From IMG/VR virus record IMGVR_UViG_3300025646_000464, positions 1 to 20,941 of that record: a DNA stretch of 20,941 bases, one strand, 5' to 3'. Positions 1 through 8,269 of the stretch are shown one piece after another. Made by a program: the position numbers and the translations under genes. Numbering within the stretch: position 1 is the stretch's first letter; each line of letters starts with the position of its first letter. The notes beneath the pieces were generated by a model, which worked only from the letters and a program-made list of their open reading frames with translations, searched no databases and was not told the DNA's origin. Source of the DNA: a virus.

Positions 1-806
1 CGGGTCAATTGATCCGGGCGCAAGCCCGTGACAGCTTGGCGGACAACTGGGAAGTCATTGAATTTCCTATGGAAATGCCGTCCGGCAAGCCTTTGTGGCC
101 GCAATTTTGGTCATTTGAGGAGATGCAGGCGGTAAAGGCGTCGATTCCACTGCCCAAGTGGAACGCGCAGTACCAACAAAACCCGACCGGCGACGAAAAC
201 GCGATTATCAAGCGAGAGTGGTGGAAGGTGTGGGATAAGCAGAATATCCCGCAGTTACAGTATGTCATTCAGAGTTATGACACGGCGTTTTCCAAAAGCA
301 CCCGAGCGGACTATAGTGCGATAACGACGTGGGGTGTGTTTTATCCAGAGGAAGGCACGGTAGCGGCGTTGATTTTGCTGGACGCCAAAAAAGGTCGCTG
401 GGATTTCCCGGAGTTAAAACAGATGGCGATGGAGGCGTACAAGTTTTGGGAGCCTGAAACGGTCATTATTGAGGCCAAGGCGAGCGGTATGCCTTTGACC
501 CATGAGCTACGAAACATGGGAATTCCTGTGGTAAACTTTACCCCTAGCCGAGGAAACGACAAAGTGTCAAGGGTTCACAGTGTTTCTACTTTGTTTGAGA
601 GTGGGATGATTTGGGCACCGGACGAGTCGTGGGCACACGAAGTTATTGAGGAGTGTGCTGCGTTTCCTAATGGAGAGCATGATGACTTGGTGGATAGCAC
701 CACGCAGGCATTGATGCGGTATAGGCAAGGTAACTTCATTCAGTTGCCTTCGGATTATTGGGAAGATGAAGGATCTTCTTTAAAAGTTAAACAATATTAC
801 GGGTAA
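1..806 (+). CDS. terL: Large terminase subunit (TerL), C-terminal nuclease part, 5' truncated
   Basis: This is the DNA-packaging motor subunit that cuts concatemeric phage DNA and, through its missing N-terminal ATPase, drives it into the prohead. The reading frame is open to the left edge (first full codon at base 3), so about 267 residues of the C-terminal half are visible. The RNase H-like nuclease domain shows its three acidic blocks: SYDTAF (Asp codon 279-281), VIIEAKASG (Glu codon 471-473) and EHDDLVD (Asp codons 681-686). Upstream, WNAQYQQNP and REWWKVW are typical of the linker between ATPase and nuclease. The ATPase Walker motifs would lie outside the window. It is followed 4 bases later by the next gene. 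Identification as TerL is strong; the subfamily is not determined. Confidence 0.95.
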   Translation, partial: GQLIRAQARDSLADNWEVIEFPMEMPSGKPLWPQFWSFEEMQAVKASIPLPKWNAQYQQNPTGDENAIIKREWWKVWDKQNIPQLQYVIQSYDTAFSKSTRADYSAITTWGVFYPEEGTVAALILLDAKKGRWDFPELKQMAMEAYKFWEPETVIIEAKASGMPLTHELRNMGIPVVNFTPSRGNDKVSRVHSVSTLFESGMIWAPDESWAHEVIEECAAFPNGEHDDLVDSTTQALMRYRQGNFIQLPSDYWEDEGSSLKVKQYYG

Positions 807-810
807 TTTT

Positions 811-1737
811 ATGGCTGAACCCTATGACTACAGTTCGGACACGGCTCTTCAGGATTTGCTAAACCAACTATATAATCCGTACCAGCAAGACATTTTGTTG
901 GCGTATGGGTATCAACCTTCGCCGGGAACTCCGTCGATAACAAATCCCGGAGATTACATTGACCCGGACCCCGGTGGAAATGTTCCGTTACCGCCGCCGG
1001 GAGGTTACACGCCTCCCCCCGTGATTCCGCCTCCCGGTCCCGACCCGACCCCGCCTCCGCCTCCACCACCTAATCCATGCCCGGCGGGATATGTCATGGG
1101 TCCGGACGGCGTGTGCATAATTGATCCTGATACGGGAGGCCCGCAGCCCCCACCGCCTCCGCCCCCGGAGCCCCCACCGCCGCCCCCACCACCGCCTCCG
1201 CCGCAACCGCCTACCGGTTATGTTAGGCCCGCAGACATGAAGGACTATGACCCGTTCATGCACGGGAGACGGAATAAGTTTTACGGCATGGATGTTCTTG
1301 CGGGGTCTAGGCAAGAAGTCAGTGCGGATGAGTTTAATCGTCTTTTGGGTGGCACAGAAGGTAAGTATGGTCAGGGTGCTTTTTACGATCCCGAGCGCGG
1401 CTCTATTTATCAAAACATAGACGATGATAAAGTGTCGCAAGAAAATTCATCGTATGTGCCATACGGAGTTGATCCCAGCAAGTACACGGATGTGCAAAGG
1501 CTACAAGCCGCACACATGGGTATAGGCGATCAAGAGGGAAGATCGCGAAACCCTATTTACACTAGCCAAAGGATTGGCGACAAGATGTATTTTGTCGATA
1601 ACGGTAAAGTATATTCGTATGACGTTAGAGACATTGAATATGGAGAGGGATCGCCTACGTTTGCAAGAGGCGGAGCGGTTAGTCCTGTAGCAAGAAGCGG
1701 TATTGGAGCGTTGTTTGCTAAGGAGGTTATGCGCTAA
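811..1737 (+). CDS. Polyproline-rich phage protein of unknown function
   Basis: The 308-aa product is not recognised. Residues 58-135 are dominated by proline, with uninterrupted runs at about 81-87, 113-119 and 121-131. They are split by a small Cys-containing island with the pattern CPAGYVMGPDGVC (residues 90-102). The C-terminal half (140-308) looks globular and charged. The C-terminus carries FARGGAVSPVARSG, a form of a short GG motif found in several other proteins of this window. It starts 4 bases after terL and its TAA overlaps the next ATG by one base (TAATG), so it is probably translationally coupled to its neighbours. Polyproline stretches of this length would be expected to stall ribosomes and need EF-P. 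A virion or ejected role is only a guess from position. Confidence 0.85.
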   Translation: MAEPYDYSSDTALQDLLNQLYNPYQQDILLAYGYQPSPGTPSITNPGDYIDPDPGGNVPLPPPGGYTPPPVIPPPGPDPTPPPPPPPNPCPAGYVMGPDGVCIIDPDTGGPQPPPPPPPEPPPPPPPPPPPQPPTGYVRPADMKDYDPFMHGRRNKFYGMDVLAGSRQEVSADEFNRLLGGTEGKYGQGAFYDPERGSIYQNIDDDKVSQENSSYVPYGVDPSKYTDVQRLQAAHMGIGDQEGRSRNPIYTSQRIGDKMYFVDNGKVYSYDVRDIEYGEGSPTFARGGAVSPVARSGIGALFAKEVMR

Positions 1738-3200
1738 TGGGGTTCATTTCCAACGCATTTGACTTTGACGAATTACGTAGACGAGCCGTTCAAGGGGGCC
1801 TAGCAAATTTAGCCCCCTTTGACTTTATTAACGTTGACAATGGTCGAATAACATTTAAACCCGGAACATCTAACGCTCAGCTTTTGCAGGTTATGAAGGC
1901 TACCGGATTAATTTCCGATGATGATGCAATGTGGTTTTCTCAGTTTTTTACTGATCCGAAAGACGATTGGTTAGTTCGTCGGTTTAACGATACAGAGCGT
2001 TTGTTTGATTACACGCGAAATGATTTTTCTGGCTTAAACGATGAGAATTGGGCGCGAATGTCGCGCTTGCAAGACACGTTAAACAAATATACTGAAACAG
2101 GCTCAATTCCTGTCACAAGTGAGTTTAAACGAAATTTTCCGTCATCTGCTATTCAATCTTATACACCGGTTGGAAGAGACGCGGAAGGTAATTTACTACC
2201 TTCTCGACCGGATTCAGCGGCACAGCGGCGTCAGGCCATAGACGATGTTGTAGTAACACAAGATGAAATGTCCCAGTACGACAACATTGTTGTAGACCCG
2301 TTCGACATTCCGGATGATCCGCCCCCGCCGCCCCCAAAAGACCCCGGAGACGTGCTTCCCCCGCCGGAAGATCCCGTTCTTCCTCCCGGAGACGTGCTTC
2401 CCCCGCCCACGGACCCCGTTTTGCCTCCCGGAGACATTTTCCCGCCGGGGACCATGCCGCAATTTAATTTACCAGATTTCGGAAACATAAGCGCGTACAT
2501 GCAAAACAAGCCTTTGGATGTACCGCAAATGTCTGAAGAAGAGTTACGGCAAATACGGCAGGGAGGTTTTTTGGGCCTCGTGAACCGTGGTCCGGGAGGT
2601 TTGCCTGAAGAGTATCGACCGCCGTCTAATTCTCCTTTTGCAAAGTTTCCCGGAATAGTGGGAGGTGGTTTATCCGGTTTTGACCCTTCTGTTATTCAGC
2701 AGTTAATTCAAAAATATTTGTCGGACCGCGGAATTGATCCACAGGATCTTAACTTGCCTGCGGAGGGTGCGGATGACGTTCCTGTTCCCGCAGATTCGGA
2801 AGAAGAAGTTATAAAGATGAAAGATGGTGGGGGCATTGCCAGCTTGATGGTGCAAGACAATTCTCCTGCTCGGGGTGAAGGGATTGAAGCCTTTTTGGCA
2901 CCAGTGGACAAGGATGCTCCGATTAGTCGTGATCGACGGAAGGCGGCTTTGATGCGAACGATGCAGCGTCTTGAGCAGGAACAGCAGCAACAGATGATGC
3001 AACAGCAGCAACAGGTGGCGCAGCAGCAACAACCACCGCAAGGTATGCCTCCACAGGGGATGATGCCTCCCGGTATGCCCCCGCAGGGGATGATGCCTCC
3101 CGGTATGCCCCCGCAGGGGATGATGCCTCCCGGACCACCGCCCACGGCCCAAGGACCAGTGCCCACGATGCAACAGGGCATCATGCCCATGGCTCGTTAA
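1737..3200 (+). CDS. Pro/Gln-rich repeat-containing phage protein
   Basis: The 487-aa product is of unknown function. Residues 1-150 look globular. Residues 195-240 are proline-rich with a tandem 14-aa repeat (PGDVLPPPEDPVLP form). Residues about 350-385 contain the acidic and MKDGGGIASLM segment. From about 405 to the end it is first helical and glutamine-rich, then made of PPQGMMPPGM repeats encoded by three 30-bp direct repeats. Gene start is TAATG-coupled to the upstream gene. The combination of disorder, repeats and position between terminase and portal suggests a minor virion or assembly protein, but there is no diagnostic domain. Length of the repeat tract is likely to vary among relatives. 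Confidence 0.85.
   Translation: MGFISNAFDFDELRRRAVQGGLANLAPFDFINVDNGRITFKPGTSNAQLLQVMKATGLISDDDAMWFSQFFTDPKDDWLVRRFNDTERLFDYTRNDFSGLNDENWARMSRLQDTLNKYTETGSIPVTSEFKRNFPSSAIQSYTPVGRDAEGNLLPSRPDSAAQRRQAIDDVVVTQDEMSQYDNIVVDPFDIPDDPPPPPPKDPGDVLPPPEDPVLPPGDVLPPPTDPVLPPGDIFPPGTMPQFNLPDFGNISAYMQNKPLDVPQMSEEELRQIRQGGFLGLVNRGPGGLPEEYRPPSNSPFAKFPGIVGGGLSGFDPSVIQQLIQKYLSDRGIDPQDLNLPAEGADDVPVPADSEEEVIKMKDGGGIASLMVQDNSPARGEGIEAFLAPVDKDAPISRDRRKAALMRTMQRLEQEQQQQMMQQQQQVAQQQQPPQGMPPQGMMPPGMPPQGMMPPGMPPQGMMPPGPPPTAQGPVPTMQQGIMPMAR
2343..2450 (+). repeat. Tandem 42-bp coding repeat (14-aa PGDVLPPP unit)
   Basis: There are two full in-frame units (2343-2384 and 2385-2426), then a partial third that diverges (PGDIFPPG). 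The units encode PGDVLPPPEDPVLP and PGDVLPPPTDPVLP. This is a simple tandem duplication inside the Pro-rich part of the 487-aa protein. Confidence 0.85.
3042..3131 (+). repeat. Three 30-bp tandem direct repeats
   Basis: Units lie at 3042-3071, 3072-3101 and 3102-3131, encoding a GMPPQGMMPP-type decapeptide. Units 2 and 3 are identical and unit 1 differs at two third-codon positions, indicating recent slippage or recombination expansion. The following bases diverge. Confidence 0.9.
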
Positions 3201-4730
3201 GTGTCCACGCCTACGCTTACATTTGCGGAAAAAGAACGTCCGGTTGAGCAAACTATGACGCCAGAAGAGCAGTACGGCGTTATTAAAGCCCCTGATTCGC
3301 CTTTGATGGCTAAGGCCGCTGAGATTTTTCGTGGAATAGAGCGTCGTGTCGAAGGCAGTCCCGCAGAGTTTGTATTACCCGGCGGGGGTATAGCTACTGT
3401 CTTGGAGCGTAAAGCTTACGGCGAAGATCCTTCTGCTCTTGAGTATGGTTTTGCTGCGTTAGACGCCGCAGACGTAACACCGGTAGGTAAATTCTTTGCT
3501 ATTTTTGGAGGTTTAGCGGCAAAAGGCGCTAAGAACATACAACAGCGGGTAGATAAACTTCGGGAACAAGGGTTAGAGGGGCAAGATTTATGGAATGCCC
3601 AAGCTAACCAAAGTAAACGAGGGTATTACGACCCGTCTGATGGCCAGTTTCGGGTTGAATTTGACACCGCTAACGCGGATATCAAAGCCAGTTTTGAAGC
3701 CTCTGACGGTAAAACTCTTTTTGGTCCGGGCTTTAGTAGCGGTGAAACATTAAAACTAGATGATGTTTTAGACTTTCCACAAATTTTTGACGCATATCCA
3801 CAACTCCGTGAAATCACAGTAAAACCAGTTCCTTTGATGGATATAGATACAAAAGGAGCTTACGACCCAAAAACAAAAACGATGTATCTTCGGGCAAGCC
3901 AAGACAGAGAGGCGGTGGTTTCTACCGCCTTGCATGAGCTACAACACGCCATACAGACTGAGGAAGATTTTAGGAAAGGCGCATCGCCCTCTAATTTTTT
4001 GCCGGAAAACTTCGTAGAGATAGACAAGGAAGTTAGGGACAGAAAGAAAACGCTGGAAGAAGAGCTTAAAAAAGAAGTTGCTCGTAAGCTAGATGTAGAA
4101 AAAGTGTCCTATCAGGTCCCGGACCAATTAGCTCTTGTTTTCGGATTAGTTCGTAAAAATAAAAATGTACCGGACATATTACGAGACGTAGAGGAGTTGT
4201 CTGAAATAACCGATGTTTCTAGAAAAGTAGAGCTTCGCGATACCATAGACAAAAAAACTGGGGGCGGCTTTAACGAACGATACGAGTTAGAAGCCTTAAT
4301 GAAGACTTTTGGGAATGACCCAGAAGCTGTTTTGGAGATGGTGAACACCGTCCGGCCTCTTTTGCCGCTTTACAGCGAAGCTACTGAGGATTATTTCAAA
4401 AACAGGACTAGATACTACTCGGCTATACAGCAATACAGGGCGGTTCCCGGCGAAGTTGAAGCTAGGAATGTCCAAGCTAGGCGCGAAGATCCTGACTTAA
4501 AACAACAATATCCGCCCTCAACCGCAGAAGTTAGCGCGGAAAAAATGATATACCCCATAGACCCTAACTACCGTAGGCCCTATCTAAAGATAGGCCAACA
4601 AGGCCCAGAGCCTGAAGGAATGGCCATGGGCGGCGGCGTAGGCAGCCTTGCTCCTGTTGCGAGAAACATGTTTAATGTATCTGATATCAAGCGCGGCGTC
4701 GGCGCGTACATCCCGTATACTAGGAGATAA
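3201..4730 (+). CDS. Putative zinc-metallopeptidase-like (HELQH) phage protein, LPD23-like
   Basis: The 509-aa product has a central region (about 190-260) in which a pattern ending FDAYPQLREI, then GAYDPKTKTMYL, then TALHELQHAIQ is seen. The HExxH zinc motif is His245, Glu246, His249. This order (tyrosine/proline helix, GxY strand, HE(L/I)QHAIQ helix) matches, from memory, a large polyvalent protein-associated domain (LPD23-type) found in phage and mobile-element polyvalent proteins. Residues 270-345 are strongly charged and probably coiled coil. The C-terminus has MAMGGGVGSLAPVARNMF, a version of the shared GG motif. The start is GTG immediately after the previous stop; an ATG at 3255 (residue 19) is an alternative, since neither has a good Shine-Dalgarno. 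It may be an ejected or head-maturation protease; activity is unproven. Confidence 0.8.
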   Translation: MSTPTLTFAEKERPVEQTMTPEEQYGVIKAPDSPLMAKAAEIFRGIERRVEGSPAEFVLPGGGIATVLERKAYGEDPSALEYGFAALDAADVTPVGKFFAIFGGLAAKGAKNIQQRVDKLREQGLEGQDLWNAQANQSKRGYYDPSDGQFRVEFDTANADIKASFEASDGKTLFGPGFSSGETLKLDDVLDFPQIFDAYPQLREITVKPVPLMDIDTKGAYDPKTKTMYLRASQDREAVVSTALHELQHAIQTEEDFRKGASPSNFLPENFVEIDKEVRDRKKTLEEELKKEVARKLDVEKVSYQVPDQLALVFGLVRKNKNVPDILRDVEELSEITDVSRKVELRDTIDKKTGGGFNERYELEALMKTFGNDPEAVLEMVNTVRPLLPLYSEATEDYFKNRTRYYSAIQQYRAVPGEVEARNVQARREDPDLKQQYPPSTAEVSAEKMIYPIDPNYRRPYLKIGQQGPEPEGMAMGGGVGSLAPVARNMFNVSDIKRGVGAYIPYTRR

Positions 4731-4733
4731 AGC

Positions 4734-5576
4734 ATGAGATTTGTTTTTGGATTGTTGTGTGCGATAGCGGTAACTGGTTGTTCTTCAAGCACTTCTCAAT
4801 ATTACGAAGCGGTGCAGGCGGCGGCTCAAGCTAACGCGGCGGCTTCTCAGGCTAAATTTGACGCGTTGTCCAAGATTGCTGCTGCGGGAGACGGGCAAGC
4901 GGCTAGTGCGGCGGTGATGGCTTTGGCGTTGACTCAGACCCCTTCGGTGACACCTGTTCCGCAACAGTCTCAGGCGCTTCAATGGGCGTCAATTTTGGCT
5001 ACTCCTGTGACCAGTTTAGGCATGATGTGGATGCAGTCAGATTCGGCCAAGACGATGGCCAAATATAATGCGGATGTCAGCCTTGCGCGGGTAGCGGCGA
5101 CGGCGGAATCTAATCAAGCTTTGTATGGTGCTTTTGTTGACGCAAATCAGATTACGGGGGACGTTGCGGTGGCCGGTATGAATTCGGCGGGCAACGTGGA
5201 TTATTCTGCGTTTGTTGATGGTTTGGTGACTTTGGGTACTACGGGCATGACCGAGTTAGGTGATTTGGGCTCGGCGGGTTTTGATTCTAATGTAGCAATT
5301 TCTGGCGCGGCGATCACGGGTCTTGTTGATTTAGGTAACGCGGGCTTGGATGCTTCTACGACGTTAGGCACGGCTGGGATTACGGGTGTGTCGAATGTTG
5401 CGATTGAAGGTTATAAGACCATGTTGACTTTAGATCAAGGCAACAACGACCTTATGGGCACAGTTTGGACCGATTATACGGCGGCCATTCAGAATATAAT
5501 GGACAGCGTTCCGCAACTTAGTTGCACGGTTACTAACAATGCTGACGGTACATCTACGGTTAGCTGCACACCGTGA
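4734..5576 (+). CDS. Predicted phage lipoprotein, Ala/Gly/Thr-rich
   Basis: The 280-aa product begins with a short basic residue, a hydrophobic stretch and a lipobox ending V-T-G-C at Cys16, followed by CSSSTSQYY. This predicts a signal-peptidase II lipoprotein anchored in the host envelope. The mature part is alanine-rich and predicted helical (17-125). It then has loosely repeated Gly/Thr/Asp segments such as LGTAGITGV and GLVDLGNAGL (about 160-225), and two Cys near the C-terminus. AGGAG at 4722-4726, seven bases from the ATG, fixes the start. It sits between the HELQH gene and the portal gene. Roles such as superinfection exclusion, envelope modification or lysis are possible. It lacks the small size of a typical outer spanin. 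Function unknown. Confidence 0.85.
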   Translation: MRFVFGLLCAIAVTGCSSSTSQYYEAVQAAAQANAAASQAKFDALSKIAAAGDGQAASAAVMALALTQTPSVTPVPQQSQALQWASILATPVTSLGMMWMQSDSAKTMAKYNADVSLARVAATAESNQALYGAFVDANQITGDVAVAGMNSAGNVDYSAFVDGLVTLGTTGMTELGDLGSAGFDSNVAISGAAITGLVDLGNAGLDASTTLGTAGITGVSNVAIEGYKTMLTLDQGNNDLMGTVWTDYTAAIQNIMDSVPQLSCTVTNNADGTSTVSCTP

Positions 5577-5582
5577 TAGAAT
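5574..5582 (+). promoter_or_regulatory. Weak candidate extended -10 promoter before portal gene
   Basis: TGATAGAAT combines a TGn extension with a hexamer TAGAAT (5 of 6 to TATAAT). It overlaps the stop codon of the lipoprotein gene and lies 26 bases before the portal ATG. No convincing -35 is seen. It is one of three similar candidates in the few gaps of the window. Confidence 0.25.
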
Positions 5583-5607
5583 AGTGCTTAAAATCTAAGG
5601 GTTACTT

Positions 5608-8058
5608 ATGGCAAACGGTGACGATAAAGCACTTCTTTCGTCTTTGATGGATAGTACGGCGGGACCGGAAATAGACGAAGCTGAGATGGAGCTTGATATA
5701 GAGATCGCGGCTCCCGGCACTTTTGTGGGCTCTTTCAACGACGTGTTGCCAGAGGGCATAGAGATTGAGGAGCAAGAAGATGGTGGAGTTATTGTTGACC
5801 TTGATCCGTTGGCCATGGTTGGTGTTGGCGGTGGCGATTTCGATGCTAACTTGGCAGAGGAGTTGGACGATAGAGCGCTTGGTGGGTTGGCTTCAGATTT
5901 AATTGGGGATTTTGAGGCTAACAAAGCCTCGCGTTCTGAGTGGGAAGATGCGTATTCCAAGGGTTTGGAGCTTTTGGGTTATACCTATGAGGAGCGCACG
6001 ATGCCGTTTCGGGGAGCGACGGGTGTTACGCATCCGTTGTTGGCGGAAGCGGCCACGCAGTTTCAGGCGCAGGCATTTAATGAGCTTTTGCCGCCTTCGG
6101 GTCCTGTCCGCACACATGTTGTGGGGGAGAAGACCAAGGAAAATGAGGCGCAGGCGTACCGTGTAAAGGAATTTATGAACTACTACATTACGAATGTAAT
6201 GGAGGAGTATACACCTGAGTTTGATCAGATGTTGTTTTATTTGCCTTTGGCGGGGTCCACTTTCAAGAAAGTGTACTTTGATGCGGCGATTGATCGGGCG
6301 GTAAGCAAGTTTGTTCCGGCGGAGGACATTGTGGTTCCTTATGGGGCCACGGACCTTGATTCATGTGAGAACATCACACAGGTTGTGAAGATGTCCATGA
6401 ATGATCTACGTATTCGTCAGGTTATGGGTTTTTATCGGGACATTCCGGTGTTGCCGTCACAGTCTGATAGCGACGACGTATCAGACGAGATGGACAAGTT
6501 AAGTGGTGTTGAGCCCAGCAACTTAGATTATGAATGTACGTTGTTGGAGTGCCACGTTAATTTGGATCTGCCCGGTTTTGAGGACATGGGGGAAGATGGT
6601 GAACCAACAGGAATTAAAATTCCTTACGTTGTTACGATTAGTGAGGATAATGGACAGATACTTGCCATTAGACGAAATTATAAAGAGGACGACCAAAGAA
6701 GACGAAAGATTCAGTATTTCGTCCATTACAAGTTTCTTCCGGGATTCGGGTTTTACGGGCTGGGCCTCATCCACACTATTGGCGGATTGTCCAGAACGGC
6801 CACGGCGGCTCTTCGCCAGCTTATTGATGCTGGTACTCTCTCTAATCTTCCTGCTGGTTTCAAAGCTAGAGGACTTAGGGTCAGAGATGATGAGGAGCCT
6901 TTACAGCCGGGTGAATTTAGGGACGTAGACGCGCCGGGTGGGGCGATTCGGGATTCTTTGATGCCGTTGCCATTTAAGGGGCCTGACGGCACTTTGATGC
7001 AGCTTTTGAGTTTTGTGGTGGATGCAGGCCGTAGGTTTGCCACTATCACGGACATGAAAGTTGGGGACGGCAACCAGCAGGCTCCTGTGGGCACCACCGT
7101 AGCGTTGTTGGAACAGGGCTCACGGGTCATGAGTGCGGTGCATAAGCGTATGCACTACAGCATGAAGCAAGAGTTTAAGCTTTTGGCTCGGGTGATGTCT
7201 GAGTATTTGCCGCAAGAGTACCCATACGCTGTTTCTGGTGGGGATCGCACGGTTATGCGGGAGGATTTTGACGACCGCGTTGATGTGGTTCCGGTGTCTA
7301 ATCCGAATACATTTTCTCAGGCTCAGCGCATTGCGATGGCGCAGTCGCAGCTTGAGATGGCCCAGCAAGCGCCGCAGCTTCATGACTTGCACGAAGCTTA
7401 TCGTCGCATGTACGAAGCGTTAGGAATCAATGACATAGATAAGCTACTTATAGCGCCTTCTTCTGATGAGCCGATCCCGAAAGATCCGGCGCAGGAGAAC
7501 ATGGATTCTATGGACATGGTTCAGATGAAAGCGTTTGAGGGTCAGGATCACGACGCTCACATTCGTACACACCTGACTTTTGCATCCTCGCCTATGTTGC
7601 AACAGTTGCCACCGGTAGGTTTAGCTTTGCAGAAGCACGTCATTGAGCATGTGAAGCTGAAATCGCAAGAAATTGCCATGGCGCAAATGTTGCAACAGAC
7701 GGGAGGCCAACCTTTGACCCCCGATTTAGAGCTTCAATTGGAGTCTATGGTGGCGCAGATTAACGCGCAGGAGTTTCAGAAGCTCAAGCAAATTGCCGCA
7801 GAAGTAAGCGGTCAGGGTCAACAAGGCCCCGATCCTTTGATACAATTAAAGCAACAAGAGCTTCAGATAGATCAGCAGAAAATGCAGCAGGACGCTCAGA
7901 TGGATCAAGCAGAGTTGCAGCTTGACCAGCAACGTATGCAAAACAAAGCTACGGAGTTCCAGCAAAGGCTTGCTAGCCAAGAGCGACAGACGCAGGCACG
8001 TATTGATGCCGCATTAGATCGTGAACTACTCAAACAACAGTTTGACAGGAATAAATGA
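5608..8058 (+). CDS. Portal protein (P22-like podoviral type)
   Basis: The 816-aa product is the expected size for a podovirus portal, the dodecameric ring at the capsid vertex through which DNA is packaged and to which the tail attaches. An acidic N-terminal 100 residues precede the conserved core. Typical segments are ERTMPFRGATGVTHPLLAEA (128-147), FNELLPPSGPVRTHVVG, then YPFxL-like LFYLPLAGSTFKKVYFD. A region around FGFYGLGLIHTIGGLSRTATA follows, and then TDMKVGDGNQQAPVGTTVAL. The last ~130 residues are Gln-rich and predicted coiled coil, like the barrel of P22 gp1. TAAGGG at 5596-5601 is the likely ribosome site. The next gene follows after one base. Portal identity is confident; P22-like grouping is from pattern memory. 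Confidence 0.93.
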   Translation: MANGDDKALLSSLMDSTAGPEIDEAEMELDIEIAAPGTFVGSFNDVLPEGIEIEEQEDGGVIVDLDPLAMVGVGGGDFDANLAEELDDRALGGLASDLIGDFEANKASRSEWEDAYSKGLELLGYTYEERTMPFRGATGVTHPLLAEAATQFQAQAFNELLPPSGPVRTHVVGEKTKENEAQAYRVKEFMNYYITNVMEEYTPEFDQMLFYLPLAGSTFKKVYFDAAIDRAVSKFVPAEDIVVPYGATDLDSCENITQVVKMSMNDLRIRQVMGFYRDIPVLPSQSDSDDVSDEMDKLSGVEPSNLDYECTLLECHVNLDLPGFEDMGEDGEPTGIKIPYVVTISEDNGQILAIRRNYKEDDQRRRKIQYFVHYKFLPGFGFYGLGLIHTIGGLSRTATAALRQLIDAGTLSNLPAGFKARGLRVRDDEEPLQPGEFRDVDAPGGAIRDSLMPLPFKGPDGTLMQLLSFVVDAGRRFATITDMKVGDGNQQAPVGTTVALLEQGSRVMSAVHKRMHYSMKQEFKLLARVMSEYLPQEYPYAVSGGDRTVMREDFDDRVDVVPVSNPNTFSQAQRIAMAQSQLEMAQQAPQLHDLHEAYRRMYEALGINDIDKLLIAPSSDEPIPKDPAQENMDSMDMVQMKAFEGQDHDAHIRTHLTFASSPMLQQLPPVGLALQKHVIEHVKLKSQEIAMAQMLQQTGGQPLTPDLELQLESMVAQINAQEFQKLKQIAAEVSGQGQQGPDPLIQLKQQELQIDQQKMQQDAQMDQAELQLDQQRMQNKATEFQQRLASQERQTQARIDAALDRELLKQQFDRNK

Positions 8059-8059
8059 T

Positions 8060-8260
8060 ATGAAAGTTAAAGTTGATGGTGCGCCTGCGGCAAATGCTCC
8101 TACGCCCGTAAACAAAGCGGTTATTGATGGGCAAGGTTCCATTCCTTACGCTTCTTCAAAAGCAGAAAAAACGCCCGATATTGCAATGGGCAAAAAAACC
8201 ACGGGCAAAAAACGGGGCATGGGTGCCGCGTTACGTGGCTCTCGTTTTACTAGCTGCTAG
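8060..8260 (+). CDS. Small basic hypothetical protein
   Basis: This 66-aa protein uses the ATG one base after the portal stop; the same frame is open further upstream inside the portal gene, but no good start is there. It is rich in Lys, Ala, Pro and Gly, with a Lys-rich tract AMGKKTTGKKRGMGAALRG and a terminal FTSC. It is not recognised. Its size, basic character and position immediately after the portal resemble the small DNA-binding or head-completion proteins common in such operons, but this is inference only. Confidence 0.7.
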   Translation: MKVKVDGAPAANAPTPVNKAVIDGQGSIPYASSKAEKTPDIAMGKKTTGKKRGMGAALRGSRFTSC

Positions 8261-8269
8261 GTAATAATT

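Noticed and set aside
988-1440. Long minus-strand open frame (150 aa)
   Set aside because: It is antisense to the proline codons; its Arg/Trp/Gly-rich sequence reflects CCN codons read backwards, and there is no ribosome site.
2703-3251. Minus-strand open frames (182 and 160 aa)
   Set aside because: They mirror the Pro/Gln/Met repeat tract, give low-complexity His/Leu/Arg or Gly/Cys products, and lie opposite a better plus-strand gene.
4576-4596. CCTATCT/AGATAGG inverted repeat
   Set aside because: Intragenic, with a very short loop and no U-tract; no context suggests a function.
5903-6166. Plus-strand frame inside the portal gene (87 aa)
   Set aside because: Arg-rich product in a shifted frame of a well-identified gene, without a start signal.
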